Part shown: in pieces, positions 6,415 to 14,956 of the stretch
Position numbering within the stretch: the first letter of the stretch is position 1
How the letters are laid out: each line of letters starts with the position of its first letter
Origin: Anaerolineaceae bacterium UBA5365
GTDB taxonomy: Bacteria > Chloroflexota > Anaerolineae > Anaerolineales > Anaerolineaceae
Direction of reading: 5' to 3'
Assembly: GCA_002407905.1 (NCBI GenBank)
Contig: DHPL01000033.1
Location: forward strand, 40,356-65,163
DNA length: 24,808 nucleotides
Notes under the pieces: generated by a model
Seen by the model: the letters and a program-made list of their open reading frames with translations, nothing else
Database searches by the model: none
Told to the model about the DNA's origin: nothing
Program-made: the position numbers and the translations under genes

Positions 6415-7057
6415 TGAGATGATCTAATACCCGGATATCCAGAATCCGCCCCGCCTCAATCACCGAACGTGTAAAAACCAGATCATCCGGGCTTTCGGTA
6501 GCATCGCCGGAAGGGTGGTTGTGCAGCACACAAATGCCGTGTGCCTTGAGCGTTTGCGCTTTCTGGAAAATCTCGGCCACCCGTGCGGTCGAAGCGTCCT
6601 GGGAGCCCCGGTAAAGCGGTTCATGCCCAATCACATGATTGCGGGCATTCACCCAGACCACCCATACTTCTTCCCGGCTTAGCCTGGCCATTTGGCGTCC
6701 GAAGAGGGCCACAAAGTCTTCAGGGCTGCTCACCTTGGCGGGAATTCCCTCTCCGCGGCTTGCCAGCCGTTCCGCCAAAGCCAATGCTGCCTTGATGCGC
6801 GCGGCCTTCGCCAGACCAATACCCGGTTCCTCGCACAGCTCATGCAAACTCGCCGATTCCAAACCCGCCAGCCCGTCCAGCTCATTGATCAGCCGCTCTG
6901 CAAGTTGGATCGCGTTCAGCTCCTGGTTGCCGGTTCCCAGCAGAATTGCCAGCAGTTCGCCGTCCGTCAGTGCCTCTGCGCCCTGAGCAAGCAGACGCTC
7001 ACGGGGGCGGTTCGGCGTTTCCAGGTCGCGAATGCGGACGGAATTTCGGGAAGGCAT
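6356..7057 (-). CDS. radC: RadC/UPF0758 family JAMM-domain protein
   Basis: Family proteins of about 220-230 residues have an N-terminal helix-hairpin-helix region and a C-terminal MPN/JAMM metal-binding domain. Their role in DNA repair or horizontally acquired DNA is unsettled. Here, LAILLGTG and EEPGIGLAKAARIKAALAL mark the N-terminal part (residues about 36-97). HNHPSGDATESPDD at 179-192 is the JAMM motif with His179, His181 and Asp192. The C terminus has VLDHLIIG. The start MPSRNSVRIRDLE is the usual one (IRDLP in many homologues). The 3' end overlaps the pseudouridine synthase gene antisense by 59 bp. Its conserved residues reach into the overlap. Confidence 0.93.
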   Translation of the reverse strand: MPSRNSVRIRDLETPNRPRERLLAQGAEALTDGELLAILLGTGNQELNAIQLAERLINELDGLAGLESASLHELCEEPGIGLAKAARIKAALALAERLASRGEGIPAKVSSPEDFVALFGRQMARLSREEVWVVWVNARNHVIGHEPLYRGSQDASTARVAEIFQKAQTLKAHGICVLHNHPSGDATESPDDLVFTRSVIEAGRILDIRVLDHLIIGRLGHRSLRQAHPELWR

Positions 7058-7113
7058 GCCCTGATTTTACCCGCCTTCACGCATGCCGCTCACCAATTCC
7101 AGCTCTCCGCGCG

Positions 7114-7121
7114 ATTATAAT
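7114..7121. promoter_or_regulatory. Palindromic -10 element (ATTATAAT) between radC and the RsbW-like gene
   Basis: TATAAT at 7116-7121 on the plus strand ends 9 nt before the ATG at 7131. The overlapping minus-strand TATAAT (7119-7114) lies 56 nt before the radC ATG at 7057. Both genes could use this one site. The flanking CGATTATAAT is identical to that at 4101-4110. No convincing -35 is visible. Confidence 0.5.
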
Positions 7122-7130
7122 AACCAAACC

Positions 7131-7568
7131 ATGAGTAAAAGCGTCCATCGCATGGAAAAAAAGTTCAACGCGGTTTATGAACAACTCGATTCGATGCGGG
7201 TCTTCGCCCTCCAGGCTGCCAGTGAATACAGCTTTTCCAGGAATGAAACGTACAAGATCGAACTGGCCATGGATGAAGCCTGTTCCAACATCATCGATCA
7301 CGCCTACTCCGGAGAAGGCAAGGGGCCCATTTTCATCCAGGCCGATTTGCACCCGGAGCGCCTGGTTTTCACCCTGGAAGACCACGGGCAGCCCTTCAAT
7401 CCCACCGCGGTGCCCGAGCCGGACTTGGTGAGCCCCCTTGAACAGCGCAAGGAGCGCGGCCTGGGCCTCTATACGATGCGGGCTGTCATGGATGAAGTCC
7501 GCTTCGAATTTCCCCAACCGGGCGTGAATCGCCTGATCATGGTCAAGAAGGGCCAACGCAAGCTATGA
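7131..7568 (+). CDS. RsbW/SpoIIAB-like serine-protein kinase (GHKL ATPase)
   Basis: These small ATPases phosphorylate STAS-domain anti-anti-sigma factors or bind sigma factors in partner-switching pathways. The 145-residue product has an N-box in IELAMDEACSNIIDHAY (Glu49, Asn53), a G1 motif LEDHGQPF with Asp84 at 82-89, and G2 motif ERGLGLYTM at 108-116. I start at ATG 7131, just downstream of TATAAT, rather than at 7083, which would precede the likely transcription start. The 3' end overlaps the next gene by 4 bp (ATGA), so kinase and phosphatase are co-translated, matching the RsbW/RsbU pairing. No sigma or STAS gene is adjacent. Confidence 0.85.
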   Translation: MSKSVHRMEKKFNAVYEQLDSMRVFALQAASEYSFSRNETYKIELAMDEACSNIIDHAYSGEGKGPIFIQADLHPERLVFTLEDHGQPFNPTAVPEPDLVSPLEQRKERGLGLYTMRAVMDEVRFEFPQPGVNRLIMVKKGQRKL

Positions 7569-10500
7569 GCCTCCCGCCGGTTCAAAGCAAGCTTCAGGCA
7601 GGTTTGCTTTCCTTTAGCGAAACGCTGCAAAAAGTAAGCGATCTTCCAGCCGCCTGGGCAGCCATCCAGCGTTACAGCCGCCGTATTTTTTCCAGCGAGG
7701 TCTCGCTGCATCTGCACGCCGAGAGCAGCCAGGAACCGGCCATCTACGATCCGCTGCTCGGTAAATTTCATATGCTCATCGAGACCAGCCGCAGCAGCAT
7801 GCTTAACTACGACACAAAAGCCCAAAAATACCAGATCGGCGCGCCGCTTTCGGGTGCCGAATCTTTCCTGGGCTCCATCGTGCTCAGCCGCCCAAAACAT
7901 GATTACACTCCCACCGAAATCGAAGCCGCGGATGACTTTGCCGGTTTGATCAGTTTAAGCCTTTCCGCGCTGCTCCTCGAGCTGGAGCAAGATTACCAGC
8001 AGCAGCAGATCGACCTGATCGCCAGGGTCACGTCGCAGATCGCTCAGATCACCAACCTGGATGAACTCAGCCGCGAGGTCACCCGCCTGATCCAAAAAAC
8101 CTTTGGATACTATTACGTGGCCATCTTTACCCTCCAGCCTGGCGCGCAGCATCTGGACTTCAAAGCCTCAAGCAGCGTCTCGGAATCCGCTAAAACCATG
8201 TTTATAGGCAAGAATCGCAGCCGCCGCATCCCCTTGGGCACCCACATCGTGGGCAATGTTGCCCAGAGCGGAAGGCATATCCTAGCCAACAACGTGAGCG
8301 CTGAGCCGCGTTTTGTTGGCGATGTAAGCCTGCCGGAGACCCAATCGGAGCTGGCTGTCCCGCTGAAGGCCAGCGGCGAGGTCCTGGGGGTCCTGGATAT
8401 CGAAAGCGACAAACGCGATGCCTTTTCACGTACCGATCTTTCAGTGATGACTGCGCTGGCCAATAACATTGCCTTTGCCATCCAGCGTCTGCGCCTCTTT
8501 GATTCCCTTGAGGAGCGCAACGAACAACTGCAGGCCATCGACCATGTCAGCCACTCCATCAACAGCATCCTGGACCTGGATGAACTCCTCCAGCATGTCA
8601 CCGACCTCCTGCACCAGGAATTCAACTACCCCTACGTGCACATCTTCCTGGTCAATTATGTGCCCCAGCAAATCGAATTTAAGGCGGGAAGCGGAGCCCG
8701 GGCAGAGATTTACCGCGAGCGCAACATCGCCTTCGATATCGAGGCCGGTACAGGAATCATCCCTGAAACCGTCCGCAGCGGCCAGATGCAGCACTTGCCG
8801 GATGTAAGCCACGCGGATAAGTTCCTGCCCAACCTGGTGACCGGCACACGCAAAGGCTCAGAGCTCAGTTTCCCGCTTGGTTTCGGCAGCCAGATCCTCG
8901 GCGTTCTGGACGTGCAGAGCGACCAATCCAACGCTTTCAGTTCCAGGGACATGGAATTGCTCGGCACCCTAGCCAGCACGATCTCCATCGCCCTGAGGAA
9001 TGCAAATCTCTACAACTCGGAGAAGTGGCGCCGGCACGTGGCTGAAAACCTGCGCGATATTGCCCTGATGCTCTCCGATGATGTAAGCGTGCCCGGCCTG
9101 CTGCGCTCGATCCTTAGCAAACTCATGGAAGTTCTGCCCTGCGATGTGGCATCGATTTGGCTCTTGAAAGAGAGCGAAGATCATTCTGAAGCTGGCGAGC
9201 AAAAACTGACACTTTACAGCTCCCGGGTTGGCGATGAGGCTTATCCTCCCCTGCCGGAACTCAGTTTGAACCCAAGTGAGACCTGGTACAAGGCTGCCCT
9301 GGATGAGGATGAAACGGTAATTTACACGCCGAATGCCGGCGGGGACCCCATCGCCCAACACTATGGCTTTGGGTCCCAGTACTCGGCCGTGGCTGCCCCG
9401 CTGACCACCGCGGGCAAGCAACTGGGCCTGCTTGTCTTGCATCATCACAGCAAGGGCCGCTATGGCATGGAAACCCGCAGCATTTGTTCTTCCTTTGCTG
9501 GCTATGCTGCCATCGCCCTGCAGAATGAAGACCTGCTTACTGAGGCCCGGGCGCAGGCCTGGGTTTCTACCATTCTCCTGCAAGTCACACTGGCCACCCA
9601 ATCGCTTAGCACGCTGGAAGAACTTAGCGCCATCATCCTGCACCTGCTCATCCTGGTTTTGGATGGCAGCGGCAGCGCTATCGTCCTTGCGGACCCGGAG
9701 TCTGGGGCGTTCCAATTACATGCCATGTGTCTGGATAAACAAAATGAGGTTCTGCAGGTAGAGGTGAAGGACCTTCAAGATAGCCCTGCCCTGCAAGCTG
9801 CAGCCCAGTCATCGCAGATCGTAGCCTTGCCCGCCGTTGATTTTGACCCTCAGATCAATTCCGCGCTTTGCCTCGGCAGCAAGGACACACTCCTCCTGGT
9901 GCCGCTCCTCGCGCATGAGCAGCGCCTGGGCTTCCTCTTGCATGCCAGCCATACCCCTTACATCGACCTGGAACCCGAACAAGTTCTCGGCGCCCAGCGG
10001 TACGCCATCCTCCAGGGTTTTGCCCAGCAAGTTGCCCTTTCCGTCCAAAATATCCGCCTAATCACCGACCGCGAGGAAGAGGCCTACGTTGCCAACCTGC
10101 TTCTGCAGACTTCGCGCATGTTCTATGCTTCCGGCAGCCTGGATGATTCGCTCAAGATGATCTGCGACACACTGATCATGGCGGGCGGCTTCTCGGGTGC
10201 CATGGTGCTCGAAGCAAAGCCCCAGCGCGATCAGTACCAGATCCGCTCCATTTCCAGCAAGCGCTTTACCCGCTACCAGGAATATCAATTCCTCGGACGC
10301 GCCTTGGGGCGAGCCAAGTTGAGCGGCCTTCGCGGCGGCCGTACAGAAGCAGCCATCATCAAAAGCTACGAGTGGTTTCTGGAATTGGGGCTCCTGCCCA
10401 GTCCTCCACAGGACGCTGAACTTCCCCGGCAGGAAGAGCCGGACCCATCCAGAGACCGGATCATCCTCCTACCTCTGGAAGTCAACCAGGCCGATTACGG

Positions 10501-11356
10501 TTTCCTGGTCGCCCTCGAGTCAGGAAAAAAGACCAACCAACGCCGCCTGGACCTTTTGAAAGGTATTGCCCAGCAGATCGCCTACGCCATCCAAAACGAT
10601 GAGCTCAAAGCCGTCCAGCAGCTTCAGGAGCTCACTGAAAAAGAGTTCCAGATGGCCCGCCAGATCCAGCGCACCTTCCTGCCCGAAAAATTGCCGGAAT
10701 TGCCCGGTTACGATCTGGATGCCGTCTGGCAGACTGCCCGCCAGGTTGGCGGTGATTTCTACGACGTTTTTCGGCTGGGGGACCGGCATGTGGGCTTTGT
10801 GATCGCCGACGTGTCTGATAAAGGCTTCCCAGCCGCCCTCTATATGACGGTGACCCGCACCCTCATCCGCGCCACCGCGCTGGACACCCTGTCCACGGCT
10901 GAAACCCTGGAGAAAGTCAACCGCCTCCTGCAACTGGATTCACAGGAAGGCTTTTTCGTCACCCTCTTTTACGCCATTCTGGACCTGCCCAGCGGTCAGC
11001 TGCGTTACACGGTTGCCGGCCACAACCCCCCGATCCTGATGCAAACCGGCCAGCCAGCGGTATTGCTTCCGCGCGGCGGCATTGCCCTGGGTGTGATGGA
11101 AGAAATCCAGCTCCAGGAACGCGAACTCAGCTTAGCTCCCGGCAGCAGCCTGGTGATGTACACCGATGGCGTGACCGAAGCCACCAATCCGCTCGGTAAT
11201 TTCTACGGCCAAAAACGGTTTTTGGGGACCCTAAACAAAAATTCCGGTCATACTGCCGCGCAGATCATCCAGGCTACGCTTTCAGACCTGGAAAGCTTCA
11301 GAAACCAGCAGCCCTTCAACGACGATATAACCCAGATGGTACTGCGCCGGCTCTGA
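7565..11356 (+). CDS. Multi-GAF sensor PP2C-type protein phosphatase (SpoIIE/RsbU family)
   Basis: SpoIIE-type phosphatases dephosphorylate STAS proteins and thereby switch regulators. This 1263-residue protein carries what I read as six successive GAF-like units at about 22-140, 158-310, 326-480, 496-655, 672-830 and 846-1010. Several end in the recurring helix pattern FAIQRLRLF, IALRNANLY, IALQNEDLL, LSVQNIRLI. A helical linker (1010-1045) leads to the phosphatase domain with metal-binding motifs VGGDFYD (Asp1064), IADVSDKG (Asp1082), YTDGVTEA (Asp1201) and FNDDIT (1251-1256), plus GHNPP at 1152-1156. No transmembrane helix is evident, so sensing is cytoplasmic. It overlaps the kinase gene by 4 bp and its TGA abuts the stop of the convergent gene. 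Confidence 0.93.
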   Translation: MSLPPVQSKLQAGLLSFSETLQKVSDLPAAWAAIQRYSRRIFSSEVSLHLHAESSQEPAIYDPLLGKFHMLIETSRSSMLNYDTKAQKYQIGAPLSGAESFLGSIVLSRPKHDYTPTEIEAADDFAGLISLSLSALLLELEQDYQQQQIDLIARVTSQIAQITNLDELSREVTRLIQKTFGYYYVAIFTLQPGAQHLDFKASSSVSESAKTMFIGKNRSRRIPLGTHIVGNVAQSGRHILANNVSAEPRFVGDVSLPETQSELAVPLKASGEVLGVLDIESDKRDAFSRTDLSVMTALANNIAFAIQRLRLFDSLEERNEQLQAIDHVSHSINSILDLDELLQHVTDLLHQEFNYPYVHIFLVNYVPQQIEFKAGSGARAEIYRERNIAFDIEAGTGIIPETVRSGQMQHLPDVSHADKFLPNLVTGTRKGSELSFPLGFGSQILGVLDVQSDQSNAFSSRDMELLGTLASTISIALRNANLYNSEKWRRHVAENLRDIALMLSDDVSVPGLLRSILSKLMEVLPCDVASIWLLKESEDHSEAGEQKLTLYSSRVGDEAYPPLPELSLNPSETWYKAALDEDETVIYTPNAGGDPIAQHYGFGSQYSAVAAPLTTAGKQLGLLVLHHHSKGRYGMETRSICSSFAGYAAIALQNEDLLTEARAQAWVSTILLQVTLATQSLSTLEELSAIILHLLILVLDGSGSAIVLADPESGAFQLHAMCLDKQNEVLQVEVKDLQDSPALQAAAQSSQIVALPAVDFDPQINSALCLGSKDTLLLVPLLAHEQRLGFLLHASHTPYIDLEPEQVLGAQRYAILQGFAQQVALSVQNIRLITDREEEAYVANLLLQTSRMFYASGSLDDSLKMICDTLIMAGGFSGAMVLEAKPQRDQYQIRSISSKRFTRYQEYQFLGRALGRAKLSGLRGGRTEAAIIKSYEWFLELGLLPSPPQDAELPRQEEPDPSRDRIILLPLEVNQADYGFLVALESGKKTNQRRLDLLKGIAQQIAYAIQNDELKAVQQLQELTEKEFQMARQIQRTFLPEKLPELPGYDLDAVWQTARQVGGDFYDVFRLGDRHVGFVIADVSDKGFPAALYMTVTRTLIRATALDTLSTAETLEKVNRLLQLDSQEGFFVTLFYAILDLPSGQLRYTVAGHNPPILMQTGQPAVLLPRGGIALGVMEEIQLQERELSLAPGSSLVMYTDGVTEATNPLGNFYGQKRFLGTLNKNSGHTAAQIIQATLSDLESFRNQQPFNDDITQMVLRRL

Positions 11357-13075
11357 TCAGGGGCAGATCAATATCGGAAGCGGAACAAGCTCCAAAATCT
11401 GGTCCAGCTTGGAACCGGTGAGCCGGGCGAGTAAAGTATTCTGATAGCCGCCCATGATCAGAGTGCTGATAGCCGGGTTTTCCAGCGTGCTTAAAGTCGC
11501 CGCTGCCAGGTCATGCCCTGGCTGGGTTTGATGATCGTAAGCCAGGCCCAGCTTTTCCAGATATTCCCCCGCCTCTTTCACCACTTTTTCCATTTTTCCC
11601 GGAGCCTCCTCCAGGGTCAGGAGGTGCAGGGGTTTTCCGGAACGGGAGGCGAGATAGGCACCGATGTAAAGCGCTTGTTTGCTTTGCGGGCTGCCGTTAT
11701 ACAACACCAGCGGTTCCTCCGCTCCTTGCACCACTTCTTTGACAAAAAGCACCGGCCGGTGCGCGCTGCGCAGCAGAGCAGCAACTCCGGAGGAAAACCG
11801 CGCCAGCCAGCCGCCGGTACTCGGCGGAAAATTCAGCTTCAAGACCAGGAGGTCCGAGAGCAAACTATGGTCGGTCAGTAAAGGCGTGATTTCCCCGCTG
11901 GCAAAACTAAGCTTGCCCACCAGGCCTGCGCCCCGCAGCAGCTCGTCAAATTCATTTTTCATTTTGGCTTGCGCCTCAGGATCAGGCTCCTGGTCAAGCG
12001 CCAGAACGTGTAAACCCCGCACGCTTGCCCCGGGGCAGCTGGCCATGCTGATCGCCTGCCGGGTGGCCAGAAACCCGGGGTCCAGGTCTGAAACGCCAAC
12101 CAGAATATCGCGGAAAAGGCAATCGTCGCTGCCGGGTATTTGAAATGCTTCGTCCGGGCTCTCAGTTTCCGGATCCTTCAGCAGATTGTAGGCCGCCTCT
12201 CCGGTTTGCGAATGCGGCAAGCCCTCGCGCACGGCAAAAAAATCGGCCGTTTTTTCCAGACGCACCGGTACGCCCAGCTCCTCCTGCAGCGCCTTCTGCT
12301 GGTCCAACACCCAGAGGTAGAGGTCAGTCGTGGTCCATTCCTTATATGCCTGAGCCAGCCCGGAACTGCGAATCAGGGCCGCGATGGGTTGGTAAAAATG
12401 GGCATACCAGTGCCGTGCTGCCTCCTCGTAGCTCACAGCTTCACCGCGTTCCTGCCCCATGTAATATTGGTGCACTGCGATATGTTCTTTGAGCAAGGGG
12501 TAGTTTTGGATCTGCTTCAGCCTCAGATTGGCCTCCGGCAAAATCAGGTCCAGTTGGGTTTCTTCAAGGAACTGGATGTAAGCTGCTTCCAGCACCAAAT
12601 TCTCCGGGCTGAGGTCGCTCGGCACAGGTACGCGCGTGCTTAACTCGGTCACATAGGCTTCGATCTGGTCAAAGCCCATTTCCTTGGCAATGGATACCCT
12701 GTGATTTCCGTCCAGAACGAAGTAAAGCTCACCGATCTTGTACAAGCTCACCGGCGGAACCCCAGGGCTGCCCGGGCTGACCATCGCGGTTTTCACGCTC
12801 GCCCAGCGCGCGGCATCTCCCGCGTGGCGCGGCCTGAAGTAGCGGTCAAAGTCGTCTTCCCGCCCAAGTGAGCCCACAATTGCGTCCAGCGGCACGGATT
12901 GCAAGCCGCGTTCAGTGCGGCCAACCGCCTTTAATTTGCTTGAAATCTCCCCATAGGGTAAAAGGTCCAGGCTTTCACCCGCCAAGCCGGTCCAAAAGGC
13001 CTGCATCGCGGCCTTGGAGCGGTAACGGTGAAAATCCTCCAATGCTTTTCGGTAGGTATGCGCGTCATCTTCCAT
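11357..13075 (-). CDS. ParB/Srx-fold N domain fused to two universal-stress-like domains
   Basis: The 572-residue protein has a ParB/sulfiredoxin-type fold at about 55-145: VPLDAIVGSLGR at 61-72, then KIGELYFVLDGNHRVSIAKE with DGNHR at 122-126. A helical middle (150-315) is followed by two Usp-like domains. The first, about 322-447, starts ILVGVSDLDP and ends RPVLFVKE. The second, 454-571, starts LVLYNGSPQSKQAL and ends with an ATP-loop-like GGYQNTLLARLTGS and PILICP. The usual Usp GxxG is GYQN here, so nucleotide binding is uncertain. The N part resembles proteins annotated DUF4032/ParB-like. No HTH or partition role is evident. It is convergent with the GAF phosphatase (stops abut as TGATCA) and divergent from the membrane-protein gene. 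The function is unknown. Confidence 0.75.
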   Translation of the reverse strand: MEDDAHTYRKALEDFHRYRSKAAMQAFWTGLAGESLDLLPYGEISSKLKAVGRTERGLQSVPLDAIVGSLGREDDFDRYFRPRHAGDAARWASVKTAMVSPGSPGVPPVSLYKIGELYFVLDGNHRVSIAKEMGFDQIEAYVTELSTRVPVPSDLSPENLVLEAAYIQFLEETQLDLILPEANLRLKQIQNYPLLKEHIAVHQYYMGQERGEAVSYEEAARHWYAHFYQPIAALIRSSGLAQAYKEWTTTDLYLWVLDQQKALQEELGVPVRLEKTADFFAVREGLPHSQTGEAAYNLLKDPETESPDEAFQIPGSDDCLFRDILVGVSDLDPGFLATRQAISMASCPGASVRGLHVLALDQEPDPEAQAKMKNEFDELLRGAGLVGKLSFASGEITPLLTDHSLLSDLLVLKLNFPPSTGGWLARFSSGVAALLRSAHRPVLFVKEVVQGAEEPLVLYNGSPQSKQALYIGAYLASRSGKPLHLLTLEEAPGKMEKVVKEAGEYLEKLGLAYDHQTQPGHDLAAATLSTLENPAISTLIMGGYQNTLLARLTGSKLDQILELVPLPILICP

Positions 13076-13179
13076 GCATCAACCATCACTTTCGGCGCTT
13101 GCTGGCCTGGGCGAATAATACCATCAGGGCTGTCCCCCTCCAGCAGTCTGGATAAGCATTGCTGACAGAATTATTACAC

Positions 13180-13208
13180 TTGCATCGGTCTTTACCGTGC
13201 ATGATAAT
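13180..13208 (+). promoter_or_regulatory. Promoter candidate (TTGCAT-17-GATAAT) for the polytopic membrane protein
   Basis: TTGCAT at 13180-13185 and GATAAT at 13203-13208 are 17 bp apart. Transcription would begin near 13215, so ATG 13218 would be almost leaderless and the in-frame GTG at 13197 would be untranscribed. The intergenic region 13076-13217 also holds a TATTAT on the minus strand (13120-13115), a possible -10 for the divergent gene. Confidence 0.4.
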
Positions 13209-13217
13209 ATTTTGATT

Positions 13218-14897
13218 ATGCCTATATTAACGCCCCTGGCAGATTATTTTAACGAGAAAGCCTGGCGCCGGCACCTGCTATTTGCCGTGCTAACTTTCAT
13301 CGCGGTTGCCATCAATGGCTACCACCTGGGCACATTCGACCAAGTCTTTCACCTTCCCTTCCTGAAGGAGTGGAATGACCCCACACTCTACCCAACCGAT
13401 CCCTTTGTAGGGCTGAAGGACTACCATTTTTCATACTTTTGGTTCATGTTCCTGCCTGCCTACCGGGCCGGCATCCTGGAACCGGTGCTCTTCATTGTGC
13501 ATATGCTGGTAACCTACGCCACCTTCTGGGGCTTTTGGGAACTCTGCGACCAGCTTTTCCACGACCGACTGGCCAACCTGCTGATCACCTTCGCCCTGGT
13601 CATTCCTCACCTGGGTTTCCCCGGTTTCCAGATTATCGAGTTCAGCCTGCTCAACCGAACCTTTACCATTCCCTTGCTGCTCTTCGCTATCGTTTTTTAC
13701 CTGCGCGGCCGCTACGGAATCAGCTTTTTAATCCTGGCGATCACCTTCAATATCAATCTGGTCTACGCGGCTTTTGTGATCGCCATGTTTGGTGTGGACA
13801 TGCTTGCCAATTTCAGGCGCCTGCCCTGGAAGCGCATCCTGCCGCCGATGCTCTTTTTCATCCTGGCCATCATCCCGCTGATCCTGCGTAAAAACAGCGT
13901 TTCCCCCGGCCTGGATTTCAGCCTCAACCCAGCCCTGCGCGATGCCGAAGCACTGAGCACGCTTTACACGGTGTACTACCCCATCGGGCCGATCAATTAC
14001 GTGCTTCTGGGTAGTCTGCAGGGCCTGGCGGGCATTGCCACCCTGCTCATTTCCTTCAGGAAATTCCCCAGCCAGCCAGCCGATGGCGTGATGAAAAACT
14101 TCCTCATTGCCATCCTAATCGTGATTGCCATTGGCTCATTGGCCTCATACCTCTTTCCGGTAACCTTCATCATCCAGTTCCAGCTCATTCGCATCGGCGT
14201 ATTCCTGCTTTACTTCACTTATCTCTATCTCGCGTGGATCGTCTCACGCACCATCGCCACCGAAGTTCGCCGTCCTCTGGATAACTGGGTGATCGTACTG
14301 GCCTACGTCACCTTCCTTTTGCCGGTCATGGCCTTGCTCTTTTGGCTGCTGCGGGCAAAACCCAACCAAAAACTCATCGCCTGGGCTGGATTGAGCATTC
14401 TGGTCCTGGTAGCTGCCGCGGAGTTGGTCCTGGCCTATCGTTTCCACTTCCTGGCCCCGGGCTATCACATCTACGGCCCGCGCACGGTTTGGCGCGAGAC
14501 TCAGGAATGGGCCAAAGCCAATACTCCCAAAGACGCGCTCTTCCTCACCCCGCCTTACGAATTCTGGCACTACGAACCGGATTGGCGGGTCTTTTCCGAA
14601 CGCGGCACGGTAGCCACCATCCCGGAATTCATGGTGCTCCATTTGAACCCTGCCTACATGCCCGGTTTTCTTGAGCGCTTCGATGATCTGGCGCCTGGCG
14701 CGAGGGCCCAATTCAACGGCGACTATAACCACAGCTTCGCCCTTACCCGGCAGGCCTTCGATTCGCTCAGCTTGCAGGATTACCAGCGCATCGCCGCCAA
14801 GCACGGCGCCCAATACCTGGTACTGCCCCTCAGTCATCAAATCGCGCTCAGCCCCATTTACACGAACAGCGGCTACGCCATATACCAGCTCCCCTAA
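13218..14897 (+). CDS. Polytopic membrane protein with C-terminal soluble domain
   Basis: The 559-residue protein has roughly ten to twelve hydrophobic segments (LLFAVLTFIAVAINGYHLG early, then VLFIVHMLVTYATFW, ILPPMLFFILAIIPLIL, LLISFRKF and so on). A soluble domain follows at about 410-559 with WRETQEWAKANTPKDALFL, RVFSERGTV and PAYMPGFLERF. The arrangement of a conserved tail after many helices, with WAKANTPKDALFLTPP, resembles GT-C-like or DUF6798-type membrane proteins, which commonly have this 'tail' pattern. No catalytic residues can be assigned. I chose ATG 13218 over GTG 13197 because a promoter-like -10 lies between them. It is followed after about 60 bp by the PfkB gene. Function unknown. 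Confidence 0.7.
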   Translation: MPILTPLADYFNEKAWRRHLLFAVLTFIAVAINGYHLGTFDQVFHLPFLKEWNDPTLYPTDPFVGLKDYHFSYFWFMFLPAYRAGILEPVLFIVHMLVTYATFWGFWELCDQLFHDRLANLLITFALVIPHLGFPGFQIIEFSLLNRTFTIPLLLFAIVFYLRGRYGISFLILAITFNINLVYAAFVIAMFGVDMLANFRRLPWKRILPPMLFFILAIIPLILRKNSVSPGLDFSLNPALRDAEALSTLYTVYYPIGPINYVLLGSLQGLAGIATLLISFRKFPSQPADGVMKNFLIAILIVIAIGSLASYLFPVTFIIQFQLIRIGVFLLYFTYLYLAWIVSRTIATEVRRPLDNWVIVLAYVTFLLPVMALLFWLLRAKPNQKLIAWAGLSILVLVAAAELVLAYRFHFLAPGYHIYGPRTVWRETQEWAKANTPKDALFLTPPYEFWHYEPDWRVFSERGTVATIPEFMVLHLNPAYMPGFLERFDDLAPGARAQFNGDYNHSFALTRQAFDSLSLQDYQRIAAKHGAQYLVLPLSHQIALSPIYTNSGYAIYQLP

Positions 14898-14916
14898 CAG
14901 AATCAGACCCTATCCA

Positions 14917-14939
14917 TGCTATAATTTTTTCCCCGGAGG
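14917..14939 (+). promoter_or_regulatory. Extended -10 (TGCTATAAT) and GGAGG upstream of the PfkB gene
   Basis: TGC at 14917-14919 joined to TATAAT at 14920-14925 is a perfect extended -10. A GGAGG lies at 14935-14939, but it is 17 nt from the ATG at 14957, longer than the usual 5-10 nt. No in-frame alternative start sits closer. The element probably drives the PfkB-ParA-ParB-amidohydrolase-GNAT run. Confidence 0.6.
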
Positions 14940-14956
14940 CATTCAAAGCCCGATTC

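Noticed and set aside
7083..7130. Upstream in-frame ATG for the RsbW-like gene at 7083
   Set aside because: The TATAAT at 7116-7121 sits inside this extension, and the added residues (rich in Ser, Pro, Asn) do not match the family.
9032..9047. GGCACGTGGCTGAAAA as a parS-like site
   Set aside because: Only the CACGTG core and a few flanking bases match TGTTNCACGTGAAACA, and it lies inside the phosphatase coding region.
8969..9715. Minus-strand open frame of 248 codons within the GAF phosphatase gene
   Set aside because: It shows no motif, and the plus frame is continuous and carries GAF-like repeats.
13197..13217. GTG start for the membrane protein at 13197
   Set aside because: A promoter-like GATAAT at 13203-13208 overlaps it, so it would not be in the mRNA. 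ATG 13218 is a better start.
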